Assembly: GCA_021399435.1 (NCBI GenBank) | Contig: JAJTUP010000050.1 | Coordinates: 124,001 to 188,000 of the forward strand | From: Diaporthe sp. PMI_573 | Lineage: Eukaryota; Ascomycota; Sordariomycetes; Diaporthales; Diaporthaceae | Length of the DNA: 64,000 nt | Direction of reading: 5' to 3' | Part shown: piece by piece, positions 45,140 to 56,637 of the stretch | How positions within the stretch are numbered: position 1 is the stretch's first letter | How the letters are laid out: each line of letters opens with the position of its first letter | Notes under the pieces: generated by a model | The model's database searches: none | What the model saw: the letters and a program-made list of their open reading frames with translations, nothing else | Told to the model about the DNA's origin: nothing | Translations under genes and position numbers: made by a program

Positions 45140-46441
45140 ATGTCTGGCGTGGTGAACCCCGCTTCATACGTCATGGGCCGCGAATCTGACGTTTCGGGAG
45201 GGGGACATCACCGTCCCCAGCGCAAGAGAGCTAGAACGATGAGAGCGACGGAATCGGAGCAACAAGAGTGTGATATGGACTGGGAAGAGGAGGGGAGCAG
45301 TGAGGCGGTGTCGTATAACACCAGAAGCAAGAAGCCGGCTACGCCTAAGGCGGCCGACAAAATGCTCGAGGCGATCCAGGGCCTAAAGCAACTCCTGGAA
45401 CAGGACTTCAACAGGAAAATGGAAACTATGAAGGCAGAGTTCCAACTTGAATTCGCAAAGCTTCGAGACCGAATGGCTGAGGAGGTCGCTAAAACGACAG
45501 CCCAGGTGGCACAAGAACTCTCGCAAGCGCGAGAGGAGCTTTCCCAAGTCCGCAACGAGTTAGAGTGCACCCGGCTCCAGCTGGACACCGCGGTGGGCGC
45601 TCAAGGAGCTTCGCCGGCCACCCGGTCATACGCCGAAGCCGCCAGTATGACAACGGTTAGCCCGACCTCTCCGACTTCCTCTCCAGTTCAGCAGGCCAGC
45701 CCGGACCCAATCTTTTGCACGATCGACATATCCAGGGTGCCTGAGGATCATGCCGCAGAAGCCACACCAACAGCACTACGTAAGGCCATCGAACAAGAAA
45801 TGAGAGCGTCCGGTACCCAACCCAGTTGGCGGTGTGTTGCGGTGACCCGGGACGCAAGAAATACCAACCGCATGAGGGTTAGAGCTAGGAACGAGGAAGA
45901 ACTTAAGCGGATTAAGGATATTGTCGAGGCCAGGAAGGTGCCGGGCACGAGGGTCCTTCGTGACCAATTGTACCCAGTCAAGGTCGACAGCATCAACCGT
46001 ACCGCCGTGCTCGACCAGGAAGGCACGATCCTTCCTGGAGCACTGGAAGCCCTGGGTCAGGAGAACGAAGTTCAGATTGCTAAAATTGCATGGTTAAGTC
46101 GTAAAGATATTCCAAAGCTATACGGATCCATGGTGGTATACCTCACTAAAATCAGCGATGCTAGGAGACTACTACAGGAACGCTACTTCCACGCAGCGGG
46201 CGAGTCGGGTTCCACCAGCTTCTTCGAAAGGCGAATCGGACCGATGCAATGCTACAACTGCCAAGAGCTCGGCCATAAAGCATTCTCATGCAGCAAGAAC
46301 AGGGTATGTGCAAGGTGCGCTGCCGAAGGCCACCATCATAGGGAGTGCCAAACGCAGGTACCCAAGTGCGTACCATGTGGAGGACCACACGAGTCCTTTA
46401 GCAGAAACTGCCCGAAACTCTACCCTCCCCGGCGTAAGTAA
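45140..46441 (+). CDS. LINE ORF1: gag-like nucleic-acid chaperone (copy 2)
   Basis: 433 aa from [10 protein letters not shown], the same length as copy 1. It has a coiled coil (about residues 80-150) and three zinc knuckles ([43 protein letters not shown]). An in-frame ATG at 45116 would add eight residues. It ends TAA one base before the ORF2 start. Only a handful of substitutions separate it from copy 1. Confidence 0.94.
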   Translation: MSGVVNPASYVMGRESDVSGGGHHRPQRKRARTMRATESEQQECDMDWEEEGSSEAVSYNTRSKKPATPKAADKMLEAIQGLKQLLEQDFNRKMETMKAEFQLEFAKLRDRMAEEVAKTTAQVAQELSQAREELSQVRNELECTRLQLDTAVGAQGASPATRSYAEAASMTTVSPTSPTSSPVQQASPDPIFCTIDISRVPEDHAAEATPTALRKAIEQEMRASGTQPSWRCVAVTRDARNTNRMRVRARNEEELKRIKDIVEARKVPGTRVLRDQLYPVKVDSINRTAVLDQEGTILPGALEALGQENEVQIAKIAWLSRKDIPKLYGSMVVYLTKISDARRLLQERYFHAAGESGSTSFFERRIGPMQCYNCQELGHKAFSCSKNRVCARCAAEGHHHRECQTQVPKCVPCGGPHESFSRNCPKLYPPRRK

Positions 46442-46442
46442 G

Positions 46443-49400
46443 ATGTTCCAGGTGGTCCAACTTAATGTGAGGAAACAGGGCACAGTACACGACAGCTTGA
46501 TGAATGATGCGGAAATCCAGAATGCAACGGTATTAGCTATCCAGGAGCCCCAGGCACGGAGAATCCAGGGCCGGCTTTTGACGACCCCTATGGGACACCA
46601 CAAATGGACCAAGATGGTCCCTACGACATGGAGGGAAGGCAGATGGGCGATTCGGAGCATGCTCTGGGTGAATAAGGACGTGGAGGCAGAGCAGGTGCGG
46701 ATGGAGTCCCCGGATATAACGGCAGCGGTGATAAGGCTCCCCGATCGGTGGGTCTTGGTGGCTTCAGTCTACGTACCAGGAGCAGATTCGCAGGCCCTGC
46801 GAGACACCTGCGACCTTTTGCGAAAGGCCATCGCGAACGCAAGGCAAGCGGCAGGCACGGTGGTGGAGGTAGTGATCGCCGGAGACTTCAACCGTCACGA
46901 TCAACTATGGGGTGGAGACGATGTATCTCTAGTGAGACAAGGCGAAGCAGATCTGATCATCGACCTGATGAACGAGTTTGCTCTCAGCAGTCTGCTTCGA
47001 CGAGGCACGAAAACATGGCATGATGGAGACTACGACACGACCATCGACCTGGTCCTAGCTTCCGAGGAGCTGACGGCATCAACGGTCAAATGTGCGATAC
47101 ACGAGACGGAACACGGGTCCGACCATCGAGCGATTGAGACGGTCTTTGACATCTCGGTCCCAGTGCCGAAGCAGCAGGAGCGGCTCTTACTCAAGAACGC
47201 GCCCTGGAAGGAGATAAACGCCAGAATAGCGAGCTCGCTAGGCGACGCCCCGCTGGAAGGCACAGTGCAGCAGAAAACGGACAAGTTGATGGCGGCGGTG
47301 CTGGAAGCGGTTCATGCCTTGACACCGAAGGCGAGACCATCACCGTACACAAAGCGATGGTGGACGACCGACCTCACACAGCTGCGGCGAATATACACAT
47401 TCTGGAGAAACCGCGCCCGGGCCCAGCGCCGAGCGGGGCGGACCAGAACGGACCTGGAAGAGACGGCAAGAGCAGCTGCGAAACAGTACCACGACGCTAT
47501 CCGGCAACAGAAGAAGAAGCACTGGAACGAGTTCCTTGCAGACAACGACAACATCTGGAAGGCCGCCAAGTACCTGAAGTCTGGTGACGACACGGCGTTC
47601 GGGAAGGTGCCGCAACTAGTCAGAGCGGACGGAACAGCCACGACCGATCACAGGGAGCAGGCAGAAGAGTTGCTGGCTACGTTCTTCCCTCCCTTACCGA
47701 GCAACATCGACGACGAAGGACCCAGGCCGCAAAGAGCTCCCGTAGCGATGCCCGCCATTACCATGGAAGAAGTGGAACGGCAGCTCTTTGCAGCAAAATC
47801 ATGGAAGGCACCAGGAAACGACGGCCTACCCGGGATAGTCTGGAAAGAGGTCTGGCCATCGGTCAGGCACCACGTCCTGGCACTATTTCGAGCGTCCTTA
47901 GAAGAGGGGATGCTGCCTAGCCAGTGGAGACACGCAAAGATCATACCGCTCAAAAAGCCTGGCAAAGAGGAATACACAGTCGCAAAAGCCTGGAGACCGA
48001 TCTCACTCCTGGCAACGCTCGGCAAGGTGCTAGAGTCGGTAGTCGCGGAAAGGATCTCTCACGCGGTCGAGACGTATGGGCTCCTCCCGACTAACCACTT
48101 CGGGGCCCGTAAACAGCGGTCTGCGGAACAAGCGCTCGTGCTGCTCCAAGAACAGATCTATACTGCCTGGCGAGGTCGAAAGATAGTCAGCCTGATCAGT
48201 TTTGATGTCAAAGGGGCCTACAACGGAGTCTGCAAGGAAAGACTTCTTCAGCGGATGAGGGCGCGAGGCATCCCAGAGGGACTGCTCCGATGGATAGAGG
48301 CATTCTGCTCGGAGCGTACAGCAACGATCCAAGTCAACGGACAATCCTCCGAGGTCCAAAGCTTATCACAGGCTGGTCTGCCTCAAGGCTCTCCCCTGTC
48401 CCCGATTCTGTTCCTCTTCTTCAATGCCGACTTGGTACAGCGGCGAATCGACAGTAATAGGGGAGCGATAGCATTCATTGATGACTTCACGGCGTGGGTC
48501 GCAGGAGCCACGGCACACAGCAACCGGGAAGGCATCGAATCCATCATCGAAGACGCCCTAGACTGGGAGAGAAGAAGTGGTGCGACGTTCGAGGCGGAGA
48601 AGACAGCAATCATACACTTCACCCGCAAGTCGTACAAGACGGACTCTCAGCCATTTACCATCAAGGGACAAGTTGTACAACCTAAAGAGCACGTTAAGAT
48701 CCTCGGCATGATCATGGACACCAAGCTCAAGTACAAGGAACACATCGCGAGGGCAGCCTCTAAGGGCCTGGAAGCAGCAATGGAGCTCAGGCGGCTCAGA
48801 GGACTGTCCCCAGCAACGGCGCGACAGCTGTTCACATCGACAGTTGCCCCGGTGGTAGACTACGCCTCCAACGTCTGGATGCACAATTTCAAGGATAGGC
48901 TCATGGGACCCATCAACAGGGTCCAGAGAGTAGGGGCGCAAGCAATCGTGGGAACGTTTCTCTCGGTGGCAACGAGCGTCGCCGAGGCGGAGGCTCACAT
49001 CGCCCCCGCACAAGACCGCTTCTGGAGACGGGCAATCAAGCTGTGGACGGACATCCACACCCTGCCCGAAACCAATCCACTTCGCAGGAACACGTCTCGA
49101 ATGAGAAAATTCAGAAAGCAACACCGCTCGCCACTATATCAGGTGGCAGACGCACTCAAAGAGATAGAGATGGAGGAGATGGAAACTATCAATCCGTTCA
49201 CTCTGCCGCCGTGGGAGAAGAGGCTGCAAGCGGTTACCGACAAGGCAGCACCAAGGCCGCCAAACCCACGCCGGGCAGCACATATCGCCGTAAGCAGTTC
49301 GGCACGGAATGGTGTGGTTGGATTGGGCGGAGCAATCGAGACACGCAAACACGTCGGAGATGTCCCCACTGTTGAGAGTTTCTCCTCAACTCTAGGCCCA

Positions 49401-50189
49401 AGGACAGAACAGAACCCATACGTCGGCGAACTAGCAGCAATGGCATACGCCCTTGAACGACTACCGCAGCGCAGATACCGCAGTATCACGCTTCTGACGA
49501 GAAACAAAGCAGCAGTGCTCACGCTCAGGAACCCAAGACAACAGTCTGGACAGGAACATGTCTGCAGCATTTACAAATCCATCAGAAAGCTCAGAAGAGA
49601 AAACAACGTGATCACGGTAGTATGGCTACCGTCGGGTGAAGATGACGAGCTCTGGATACGCGCCAAACAAAAAGCCAAGGAAGCCACGCGACAGGGCACA
49701 GAGCCACAGACACAACTCCCCAGAGCAAGATCGACGACGCTCAACGTGGCACGCGCCAAGCGAGGCACCACCAGAAGTCTGCCAGATAAGGTTGGCAAGC
49801 ATTCCAAGAAAGTCGACACAGCGTTACCAGGCAAACACACGCGACGTCTGTATGACAGGCTCTCCTGGAAAGAAGCTAGTATACTCGCGCAGCTCAGGAC
49901 GGGTATGGCAAGATTGAACGCATATCTGTACCATATCGAAGCAGCATCGTCAGACCAGTGCGCATGCGGACAAGCGAGAGAGACCGTGGAACATTTCCTT
50001 TTTCGGTGCAGGCGTTGGACGATACACCGAACGCAGATGCTCCAGTGTACGGATACCCACAGAAGTAATATCTCCTTCTTCTTGGGAGGGAAAGCACCGT
50101 CAGATGGTACAAATTGGACTCCAAATATGGATGCCGTCCGCGCAACGATACGGTTCGCTATTGCCACGGGGCGACTCGACGCAGACTGA
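46443..50189 (+). CDS. LINE ORF2: endonuclease-RT-RNase H (copy 2)
   Basis: About 1248 aa from the ATG in TAAGATG; the open frame extends back to 46158. The domain order and motifs are those of copy 1: APE endonuclease ([19 protein letters not shown]), RT ([25 protein letters not shown]), RNase H-like region lacking the usual TDS aspartate (TRNKA), and a C-terminal CxC/HC knuckle. It is intact and could supply activity for the truncated copies at 21.7-22.5 kb. Confidence 0.96.
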   Translation: MFQVVQLNVRKQGTVHDSLMNDAEIQNATVLAIQEPQARRIQGRLLTTPMGHHKWTKMVPTTWREGRWAIRSMLWVNKDVEAEQVRMESPDITAAVIRLPDRWVLVASVYVPGADSQALRDTCDLLRKAIANARQAAGTVVEVVIAGDFNRHDQLWGGDDVSLVRQGEADLIIDLMNEFALSSLLRRGTKTWHDGDYDTTIDLVLASEELTASTVKCAIHETEHGSDHRAIETVFDISVPVPKQQERLLLKNAPWKEINARIASSLGDAPLEGTVQQKTDKLMAAVLEAVHALTPKARPSPYTKRWWTTDLTQLRRIYTFWRNRARAQRRAGRTRTDLEETARAAAKQYHDAIRQQKKKHWNEFLADNDNIWKAAKYLKSGDDTAFGKVPQLVRADGTATTDHREQAEELLATFFPPLPSNIDDEGPRPQRAPVAMPAITMEEVERQLFAAKSWKAPGNDGLPGIVWKEVWPSVRHHVLALFRASLEEGMLPSQWRHAKIIPLKKPGKEEYTVAKAWRPISLLATLGKVLESVVAERISHAVETYGLLPTNHFGARKQRSAEQALVLLQEQIYTAWRGRKIVSLISFDVKGAYNGVCKERLLQRMRARGIPEGLLRWIEAFCSERTATIQVNGQSSEVQSLSQAGLPQGSPLSPILFLFFNADLVQRRIDSNRGAIAFIDDFTAWVAGATAHSNREGIESIIEDALDWERRSGATFEAEKTAIIHFTRKSYKTDSQPFTIKGQVVQPKEHVKILGMIMDTKLKYKEHIARAASKGLEAAMELRRLRGLSPATARQLFTSTVAPVVDYASNVWMHNFKDRLMGPINRVQRVGAQAIVGTFLSVATSVAEAEAHIAPAQDRFWRRAIKLWTDIHTLPETNPLRRNTSRMRKFRKQHRSPLYQVADALKEIEMEEMETINPFTLPPWEKRLQAVTDKAAPRPPNPRRAAHIAVSSSARNGVVGLGGAIETRKHVGDVPTVESFSSTLGPRTEQNPYVGELAAMAYALERLPQRRYRSITLLTRNKAAVLTLRNPRQQSGQEHVCSIYKSIRKLRRENNVITVVWLPSGEDDELWIRAKQKAKEATRQGTEPQTQLPRARSTTLNVARAKRGTTRSLPDKVGKHSKKVDTALPGKHTRRLYDRLSWKEASILAQLRTGMARLNAYLYHIEAASSDQCACGQARETVEHFLFRCRRWTIHRTQMLQCTDTHRSNISFFLGGKAPSDGTNWTPNMDAVRATIRFAIATGRLDAD

Positions 50190-50533
50190 TCACAAGGAGG
50201 AACACCTCCATCCCATCACCACTAATCCGACGAACCTTAATCACCTCGTGTCATATACAGCAGGCACCGCTTCAGTCGCCGAAGATAGGACACTGAACAC
50301 TTGGAGAATCGCCTTCAAGTCGGCCTACTAACACCACTAACCCACGAGAATTCGCAGAGACATGGTACATTGAGACAAGCTATAAGCTAGGAACAGATTG
50401 CATATGGGCTTAAGGAGGTCGGGATTCATTTTAGGACATGTATTTGCAGATTAGTAATAGTTGCCCTTTCGGCGCAAGCCGCCGCCGGGCGTCAATAAAT
50501 TGTGTGTGTGTGTGTGTGTGTGTATGGGCATCG

Positions 50534-50883
50534 CTATGTAGTAACCTCCGACCACGTACTTAAGCTAATAAGAGAACAAAAGCAACAACAGAGCAGACCC
50601 TCCCTGCCCACCAAGTTAGAATAAAGTACACAGATAGAAATGGTTATAGGACTGTACTTAGGCTAGACATTTTCCATCTCATGGGGAAGTACTTCTATTA
50701 TGTCACAAATAACGGTAGTACTGTGCATTGAGCGCATTATACTTACCAGATTTATACATTTATTGACAGTCTATAAAGGGGAGGCTTTTCTGGTAGGCTA
50801 TACTACAATGTATACCGTTTCTCGTTGACAAACAGACATTCTCATAATAAAGAACACTTGCGTAATTTACGCGTAGATTCAAC
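50534..50883. other. Intergenic, 5' side of reductase-like gene
   Basis: No gene seen. AT-rich and without an obvious TATA box; it contains short TAGTACTGT-type tracts (about 50710-50725). Confidence 0.45.
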
Positions 50884-52047
50884 ATGGCTCTGGCAGACAA
50901 GCGCTCAGAAAGAATCCGCTCCTTCATCTTGGGCCACAAGCTCGGAGATTCATTAACAGCACCGGAATTGCTTAAGGACGTAAGGATCGAGAATTGTATC
51001 GGATTTACTAGAGTACCTCTCGGCCTAGCTGGCCCACTACAGCTCAAAGGCCCTGATCCTATCGGCACGCTCTTCATGGATAAGATTTGCGCACCACTTG
51101 CTACCTGTGAGCCGACGCTTGTTGCTAGCTGCTCGAGGGGATGCAAAGCCTTTAATATTTCTGGCGGCGTTAATTATGAAATCCTCGGAGATGGCATGTC
51201 TCGCGCCCCCGTCTTCGTCTTCGACGATCCAGGAGCTGCCGTCTGTTTTGCGCGAGCTATCCCCGCCCTCAGGGAGAAGTTTGCCGAGTGGGCCGGGTCT
51301 ACCAGCCAGCACGTAAAGCTCTTGAAGTTGGACCCATCGGTCATCGGTCCCCGCGTTCACCTGTTCTGTATGTATCACTGCGGCAGCGCTGCCGGACAAA
51401 ACATGGTGACCAAGGCTACCAAGTATGCTTGCGATATACTCCGCGAGAACTATGAGACCAAGTTCTTCATCCGGGACTTCTTCATCGAAGGTCAGCTGGC
51501 ATGCGATAAGAGCGCGTCGTGGGGCAATGTGAAGTCGCCTAGGGGCGGGGAAGTTGTCGTCTGGGGAACAATTACCAATCAAGCTTGTGAAGCAGTGTTT
51601 AAGTGTACTACAGACCGCTTGTATATGATGCAAAACATCGCTAAAGATGGAGGCATCCGCAACGGCCAGTTTGGTTCGAACATCAACACGGCCAACATCA
51701 TAGCAGCAATGTTTATCGCGACTGGGCAGGACGCGGGGAGCGTGGCCGAAGCATCATGGAGCCACTTGACCTCCGAGATAGATCATGAGACCAAAGACCT
51801 GAGGATGACACTTTATTTTCCATCGCTGCCGGTGGGCACGGTTGGGGGTGGCACAGGATATGCAACCCAGAAGGAGGCGCTTCAGCTGATCAAGTGTGCC
51901 GCGCCAGGTACGAAGGGCCGGCTTGCGGGGGTGATTGCCGCCTTTGCGCTTGCCTTAGACGCAAGCACAAGCGCCGCTATTGCGAATGACTCCTTTACGC
52001 AAAGTCACATGCGCCTGGCTCGCGGTGAAAATTTATCAAAGCTATAA
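50884..52047 (+). CDS. Stand-alone HMG-CoA reductase catalytic-domain protein
   Basis: 387 aa, intronless, from ATG 50884. Class I HMG-CoA reductase motifs appear in order: VPLGLAGPL (44-52), CEPTLVASCSRGCKA with the catalytic Glu at 76, CDKSASWGN with Lys 209, GQDAGS with Asp 283, GTVGGGTG (318-325) and QSHM with His 375. All four catalytic residues of the family (human E559, K691, D767, H866) have counterparts. The cofactor-binding DAMGMNM block reads GSAAGQNMV, losing its Asp, so activity or cofactor use may differ. Fungal housekeeping reductases are over 1000 aa with a membrane sterol-sensing region, which is absent here, so a soluble protein is predicted. Candidate roles are a resistance or decoy paralogue in a biosynthetic cluster, or a divergent enzyme. 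Flanked by a LINE, not by cluster genes. Confidence 0.88.
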   Translation: MALADKRSERIRSFILGHKLGDSLTAPELLKDVRIENCIGFTRVPLGLAGPLQLKGPDPIGTLFMDKICAPLATCEPTLVASCSRGCKAFNISGGVNYEILGDGMSRAPVFVFDDPGAAVCFARAIPALREKFAEWAGSTSQHVKLLKLDPSVIGPRVHLFCMYHCGSAAGQNMVTKATKYACDILRENYETKFFIRDFFIEGQLACDKSASWGNVKSPRGGEVVVWGTITNQACEAVFKCTTDRLYMMQNIAKDGGIRNGQFGSNINTANIIAAMFIATGQDAGSVAEASWSHLTSEIDHETKDLRMTLYFPSLPVGTVGGGTGYATQKEALQLIKCAAPGTKGRLAGVIAAFALALDASTSAAIANDSFTQSHMRLARGENLSKL

Positions 52048-54274
52048 GAAGATTCCAACTCAGATATATCAGTTGATACTGAAATGCTGGAAAACGATAC
52101 ATAGCAGAAATAGCTAAGAAATATTTAGAATGCAGATATTCGGGCCCAAAAAATGAGATACCTGGCCCGATTTCTGACCAAGCAGCGCTGCAGCTAATTA
52201 GATTACTTTATTTCCCAGCTCGCACTGATTCGTTAAAGGGAGAGTATACTGTATCGCGTATTTATTGTCTGTGTTTGACGCCACTATTCGTCGAAGTGGT
52301 TAGGTCCTCCCCCTGCGTTGCATGCTGATCTTGTCTCAGCTCGGTTTCAATTGCTACATAGGCATTGACCACATTACAGTGACCCGCTCCCTTTACCAAC
52401 CTAAATAGGCGTTCCGCACGGGGGTGTCAAAATGTCCATGAGGCCTGCTGAGCTGTGCTTCTTGCTTCCATACGGCTTATGTTAAATAGTTCCAGGCCGG
52501 GCGACAGTAGCTGGTTTGCGTGTGGATCTCAGGAATCGCGCTTGGTTGAGATGTGTCCTGGTAATTTTATTTGGCCCCTAAACTACCGAAATGTCTACCA
52601 GAAGCACGTTAAGAAGCATTATTTACAAGTAATCACAGGCTGGTATCCCATGCGGTGCTAGTTTGGCCATAAATATACCCGGAGAAAGTATACAAAGTGG
52701 GTCAAGGCTGAACGTGATAACCACGAGGCATTGAGGTCAACTTCAGCGAGGATTACCAGTTTGCGCCACATAGCCTAGGTCTCTTCCGTGCTCATGAAAT
52801 GGATATACTTTGACTATCATGGTTTTTTTTGCTATCCAACAGCTCAAAAGTGTTTTGACTGAGGGTTTAGTCTTCGCTTCTTTGCCACAGGTTCCTCAAC
52901 GTCAATTCCCCCTTCTAGTTAGCTAAACTTTCGCTTCCTAGACAGTCTTTAAGCATATATCTGAGCCTGGAACAGCTTCTCATTACTAGGTGTTCCCAAT
53001 TTACCGTCCCCAACATCAGAATTGTACAGGTCGGTCTTTGAATTAAAGCCGAATGTGGGATTAATAAGGCTCTATAGGCAAAGTTCGACATTAATGAGAG
53101 GGAGGCAACATGCTTGACCGGTGTGCAGAGCAGGAGCCTTTGCCTGACGCATCAGAACGAAAGTCACGACCTAAGGCCAGCAAGAAGGCCACAAAGGCTA
53201 TAGCGGCCGCGGCCGGAGTTTCGAAGCAGCGCCAAAGTGCCGGAAGAATTCCGTCCAAATACAGATGGTCGAAGAAGAGTCCCAGACTTCTGGAGGGCAC
53301 GCTCACAGCCCGGAAAGCAAGTCACATCGAGCGCCTCGCCAATGCCAGGGAGGCCAAGGGTCTCGCCAGGATTGTCGGGTATTCAGACGATCCAATTCAG
53401 ACGATCCAATCCAGACATTCAATGATTGTATGTTCTTCCTGACTTTCTCTGCCTTCGTTAGATAGCTAGCTTACCAGGGGACACCAGTGGAAAACAACCA
53501 GAAAGAGCTCCTCGTGAAGAGCCTCTTGCTAGGCTTCTGCAAATTCCTTCATGTAGGCGGCAGGAACTTAGCACCGGCAGACCTTCACGACTACTCTACA
53601 ATTGGCCTACCAGCCAGTCCATTGAGCCGGCCAAAATGGGCAAGGAGTATTTCGAGACGTTCACACCGACCCCAAAAGCGACTTAAAGCTCCTCAAGACC
53701 GCGTTTCGCAGAGAAGTTGCTCTACACTATCTCTGTGTGGGGACAACCCAGCTGGGACGCACTTTGCTCCGCAGCCGCCGCTCTTTCCCGGGCCTTGGAT
53801 GCACCAGGCCTCTTTGCCCCAGCCAGGTCGGCCTAAGTCGAGCCTTGTTTCCTGGCTTTCGTTTCCCAATAGTCGTCTCAGACTCTCCGGCCATTTGAGA
53901 TGACTCGGCTGCCTTGATGTGTAGGAGTGTTGGAGGTGGTCTTGTTTTCCATGCAACTCCTAATTGTCAAAATGCCATTGCGATAAAGAAAAGGAATTGT
54001 ATACACACACTGGCTGCTGTAAATCAACCTACTATGCAAGGTATTATATTAAGTCACAAGAACTTATTTTCCGCTTGAAAAGTACCTTCAAAAAAAAAGC
54101 TATAACCTGTACTACAGTATAGTATAGCTACTATATGATAGAAAGTTTATAGAACACAGTAATTATTACAATCGTACGTACCGAATTTCCATGCATTTAA
54201 ATCAGCAGGATTACTGTTTTCACTTTCTTCTTTTTCAAAAAATCTTGAAAATCCAAATTAATCTCCCCGACAAA
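52048..54274. other. Intergenic; only weak open frames
   Basis: A lysine-rich 110-aa + frame (53110-53442) and a 138-aa + frame (53487-53903) have no recognised domain. The latter is proline/serine rich and probably spurious. GACGATCCAATTCAGACGAT-type short direct repeats occur at 53386-53420. Confidence 0.45.
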
Positions 54275-54346
54275 ATGAACGCCTTTGTGTTGTCTGTCGC
54301 TGCCTTCAGCATCGTGGTCCACGGCATTCCCACAAGCGTTCCTTAG
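54275..54346 (+). pseudogene. Signal-peptide remnant of a small secreted protein
   Basis: ATG 54275 begins a 23-residue frame with a hydrophobic core (MNAFVLSVAAFSIVV) and a plausible cleavage region, ending in TAG where CAG would continue for a few codons. The pyrimidine-rich leader upstream (about 54220-54270) resembles fungal 5' UTRs. Nothing further of the protein survives. Confidence 0.3.
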
Positions 54347-54662
54347 TCTCCTGGAACTAATGTCGCCTTGATATAAAATTTTTTTGGCTTAATTAATATT
54401 GAAGCTCATTGTTAATGTGATTTTGAATGGTATAGTTGATTCTGTAAATTTGTTAGGACCAATCTAGTTTATTTGAATGTAGCAGAAAATTACTTGCTAG
54501 ACTCAATCGATTCAGCATAAAGACAAATGCAGACGCTAAGTGCTGCATCCAGAATATTGTTAAGAGCGGTGAAGGAATTTATTGTGGTAGACGTAACTTA
54601 AATCTGTCCTCCTCTCCCAGCCCTGGCAGAAGCCCACCTACGTTTGGTGAGTAGACACATTA

Positions 54663-54965
54663 GTGCTAGTTGGGCTATATTACGAAACCACAAGTTGGCA
54701 AAATTTCAGATTGGAGCCAAACATCGTACAAGAAGCAAAGCCTGATTCTGGAACTGAAGAATCTATGCTTTCAGCAGGTAACATTCCTCCAAACGTCAAG
54801 CTTACTTTTCACAGCAAAGTCTACACACTTGCTGAGAAATGCTAGATCGACGACCTAAAGGATGTTGCCATTCAAAAATTCAGGGCAACAGCTTCACAAG
54901 AGTGGGGCTTAGATGTAAGGTCCTCCGTAGCACGTATAGAGACGCAGGTCCTCTTTATGAATATC
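54663..54965 (+). pseudogene. BTB/POZ protein fragment
   Basis: In one frame, NVKLTFHSKVYTLAEKC, a TAG stop (54840-54842), then IDDLKDVAIQKFRATAS. This is the C-terminal half of the BTB fold as seen in fungal BTB proteins (FHAKVYxLAEKYxIxxLKxLAxxKF). The stop sits where CAG would fit. The sequence runs directly into NB-ARC coding DNA in a different frame, so two unrelated gene pieces abut. Confidence 0.65.
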
Positions 54966-56637
54966 ATTTCGGTGCACAACATCCAGAACACGTGGGGAAC
55001 GGGTCATGGCTTCTCGTTCTGGACAACGCGGACAACGCCGGCGTACTTTTCGACACCAGTCATGACAATACCGACACTAGGAACATCACAGCGAACGCAG
55101 ATAGAGAAAGGGCCCTCTGGACATATCTGCCTCAAAGCCCCAACGGATCGATCCTGATTACGTCGAGAAACAGCGATGTCGCCCGAAGGCTGACGGGAGA
55201 CCCCAAGAGCGTCATTGAGGTCCCTCCCATGGACAGAGGCCATGCACTTGTATTGCTCGTGAGTAAGGTAGGCGATCAGCCCGATATGGACCATGGCGCA
55301 GACCTGGTGGAAGCCCTTGAATACATGCCTCTAGCTATCAGTCAAGCAGGGGCGTACATCCAGCAACTGGCGCCGCGAACCTCCATCAGCAAGTATTTAG
55401 AGGAGTTCCGAAGGAGTGAACGACGGAAGCTCAGTCTTTTGAACCGGGACAAGGAGAGTCTACGGCGAGATCGCAGCGCATCGAACTCGGTGATTGTAAC
55501 TTGGCAGATCTCATTCGAATCTATCCGTTCCGAGCGGCCATCAGCAGCTGATCTACTTTCGCTGATGAGTTTTTTCGACCGCCAGGGAATCCCGGATTGG
55601 CTGGTGCGGCCGCCTGACAACATCGTGAGCCATGAAGGCGACGCAGATAAGGGCAAAGGCGATGTGAGCGATGACAGCGAGAGTGAAGACGATGACAACA
55701 GTGATACTTCCAGTGCTAGCGACGCTTCTGAGGACTCAGCTGCGCAGACCTTTGAGGACGACCTACTAATGCTTCGAAACTACTGCCTCATATCCTTGAA
55801 CAAGACAGGGGACATATTTGAAATGCACAACCTCGTGCAACTAGCTATGAGGAAATGGCTGAGCGTCGATAAGAGAACAGAAACGTTCAAGGAACAATTC
55901 ATTGATCGGATAGCGCGTGCGTTCCCAACAGGGGAGTACAGCAATTGGGCCAAATGTGAAATGCTGTTTGCCCATGTGGACAGATTGGTCGAGCACCGTC
56001 CACTGGGTGGAAAGCCGCTAGAAGAGTGGGCGCAGGCCCTGTATAATGGCAGCTGGTATGCGCAGGAGCAAGGCAGATACAGCTTAGCGGAGGTAATGGC
56101 TAAGAAGTCGCGGGATGCTAGGATTGAAGCACTAGGGGATGAGCATCAACTAACCTGGTATAGCGTGTCAATGGTTGCTGAAGTCCTTCGATGTCAAGGG
56201 AAATATAAGAAAGCTGAGAAGTTGTTTGTGGAAGTGATGGAGACTTTCAAGCAGAAACTCGGGCATACCCATCCTGACACGCTCACCAGCATGGCCAACC
56301 TGGCATCAACATACTGGAACCAAGGCAGATGGGAAGAGGCTGAGAAGCTGTTTGTGGAAGTAATGGAGACTTTCAAGCAGAAACTCGGGCATGCCCATCC
56401 CGACACGCTCACCAGCATGGCCAACCTGGCATCAACATACCGGAAACAAGGCAGATGGGAAGAGGCCGAGAAGCTGGAGGTGGAAGTGATGGAGACTCGC
56501 AAGCAGAAACTCGGGCATGCCCATCCCTCCACGCTCACCAGCATGGCCAACCTGGCGATCACCTGGTACTCTCAAGGACGTATCACTGATGCTATCAACT
56601 TGATGGACTTGTGCATCTTGCGAATGCGGGCTAGCAT
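54966..56637 (+). pseudogene. NB-ARC-TPR receptor fragment
   Basis: An open frame (nominally from 54839) encodes the later NB-ARC motifs: WLLVLDNADN (Walker B, about 55010), SILITSRNSDVAR, EALEYMPLAISQAGAYI (GLPLA-like) and MHNLVQLAMRKWL. An acidic insert with DDSESEDDDNSD (about 55665-55705) follows in the middle. Then come about three to four 42-residue TPRs of kinesin-light-chain type (HPDTLTSMANLASTY, from about 56200). The P-loop and everything N-terminal are missing, replaced by the BTB relic. The 3' end is replaced by a LINE after ITDAINLMDLC (about 56600). Probably non-functional as a receptor, though the remaining frame is long and open to 56764. Confidence 0.82.

Larger units (their letters stand above)
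44986..50520 (+). mobile_element. Full-length Tad-like LINE, copy 2
   Basis: 5.5 kb on the + strand, nearly identical to copy 1 but in inverted orientation 17 kb away. Target duplication TGTATGGGCATCG lies at 44973-44985 and 50521-50533. The 3' end reads AATAAATT followed by (GT)n. ORF1 and ORF2 are intact. Seven amino-acid differences were noticed between the two ORF2 copies. Confidence 0.96.

Noticed and set aside
50884..52047. Housekeeping HMG-CoA reductase
   Set aside because: The membrane-spanning sterol-sensing half is absent, no coding sequence for it lies upstream (a LINE ends at 50520), and the cofactor motif is altered.
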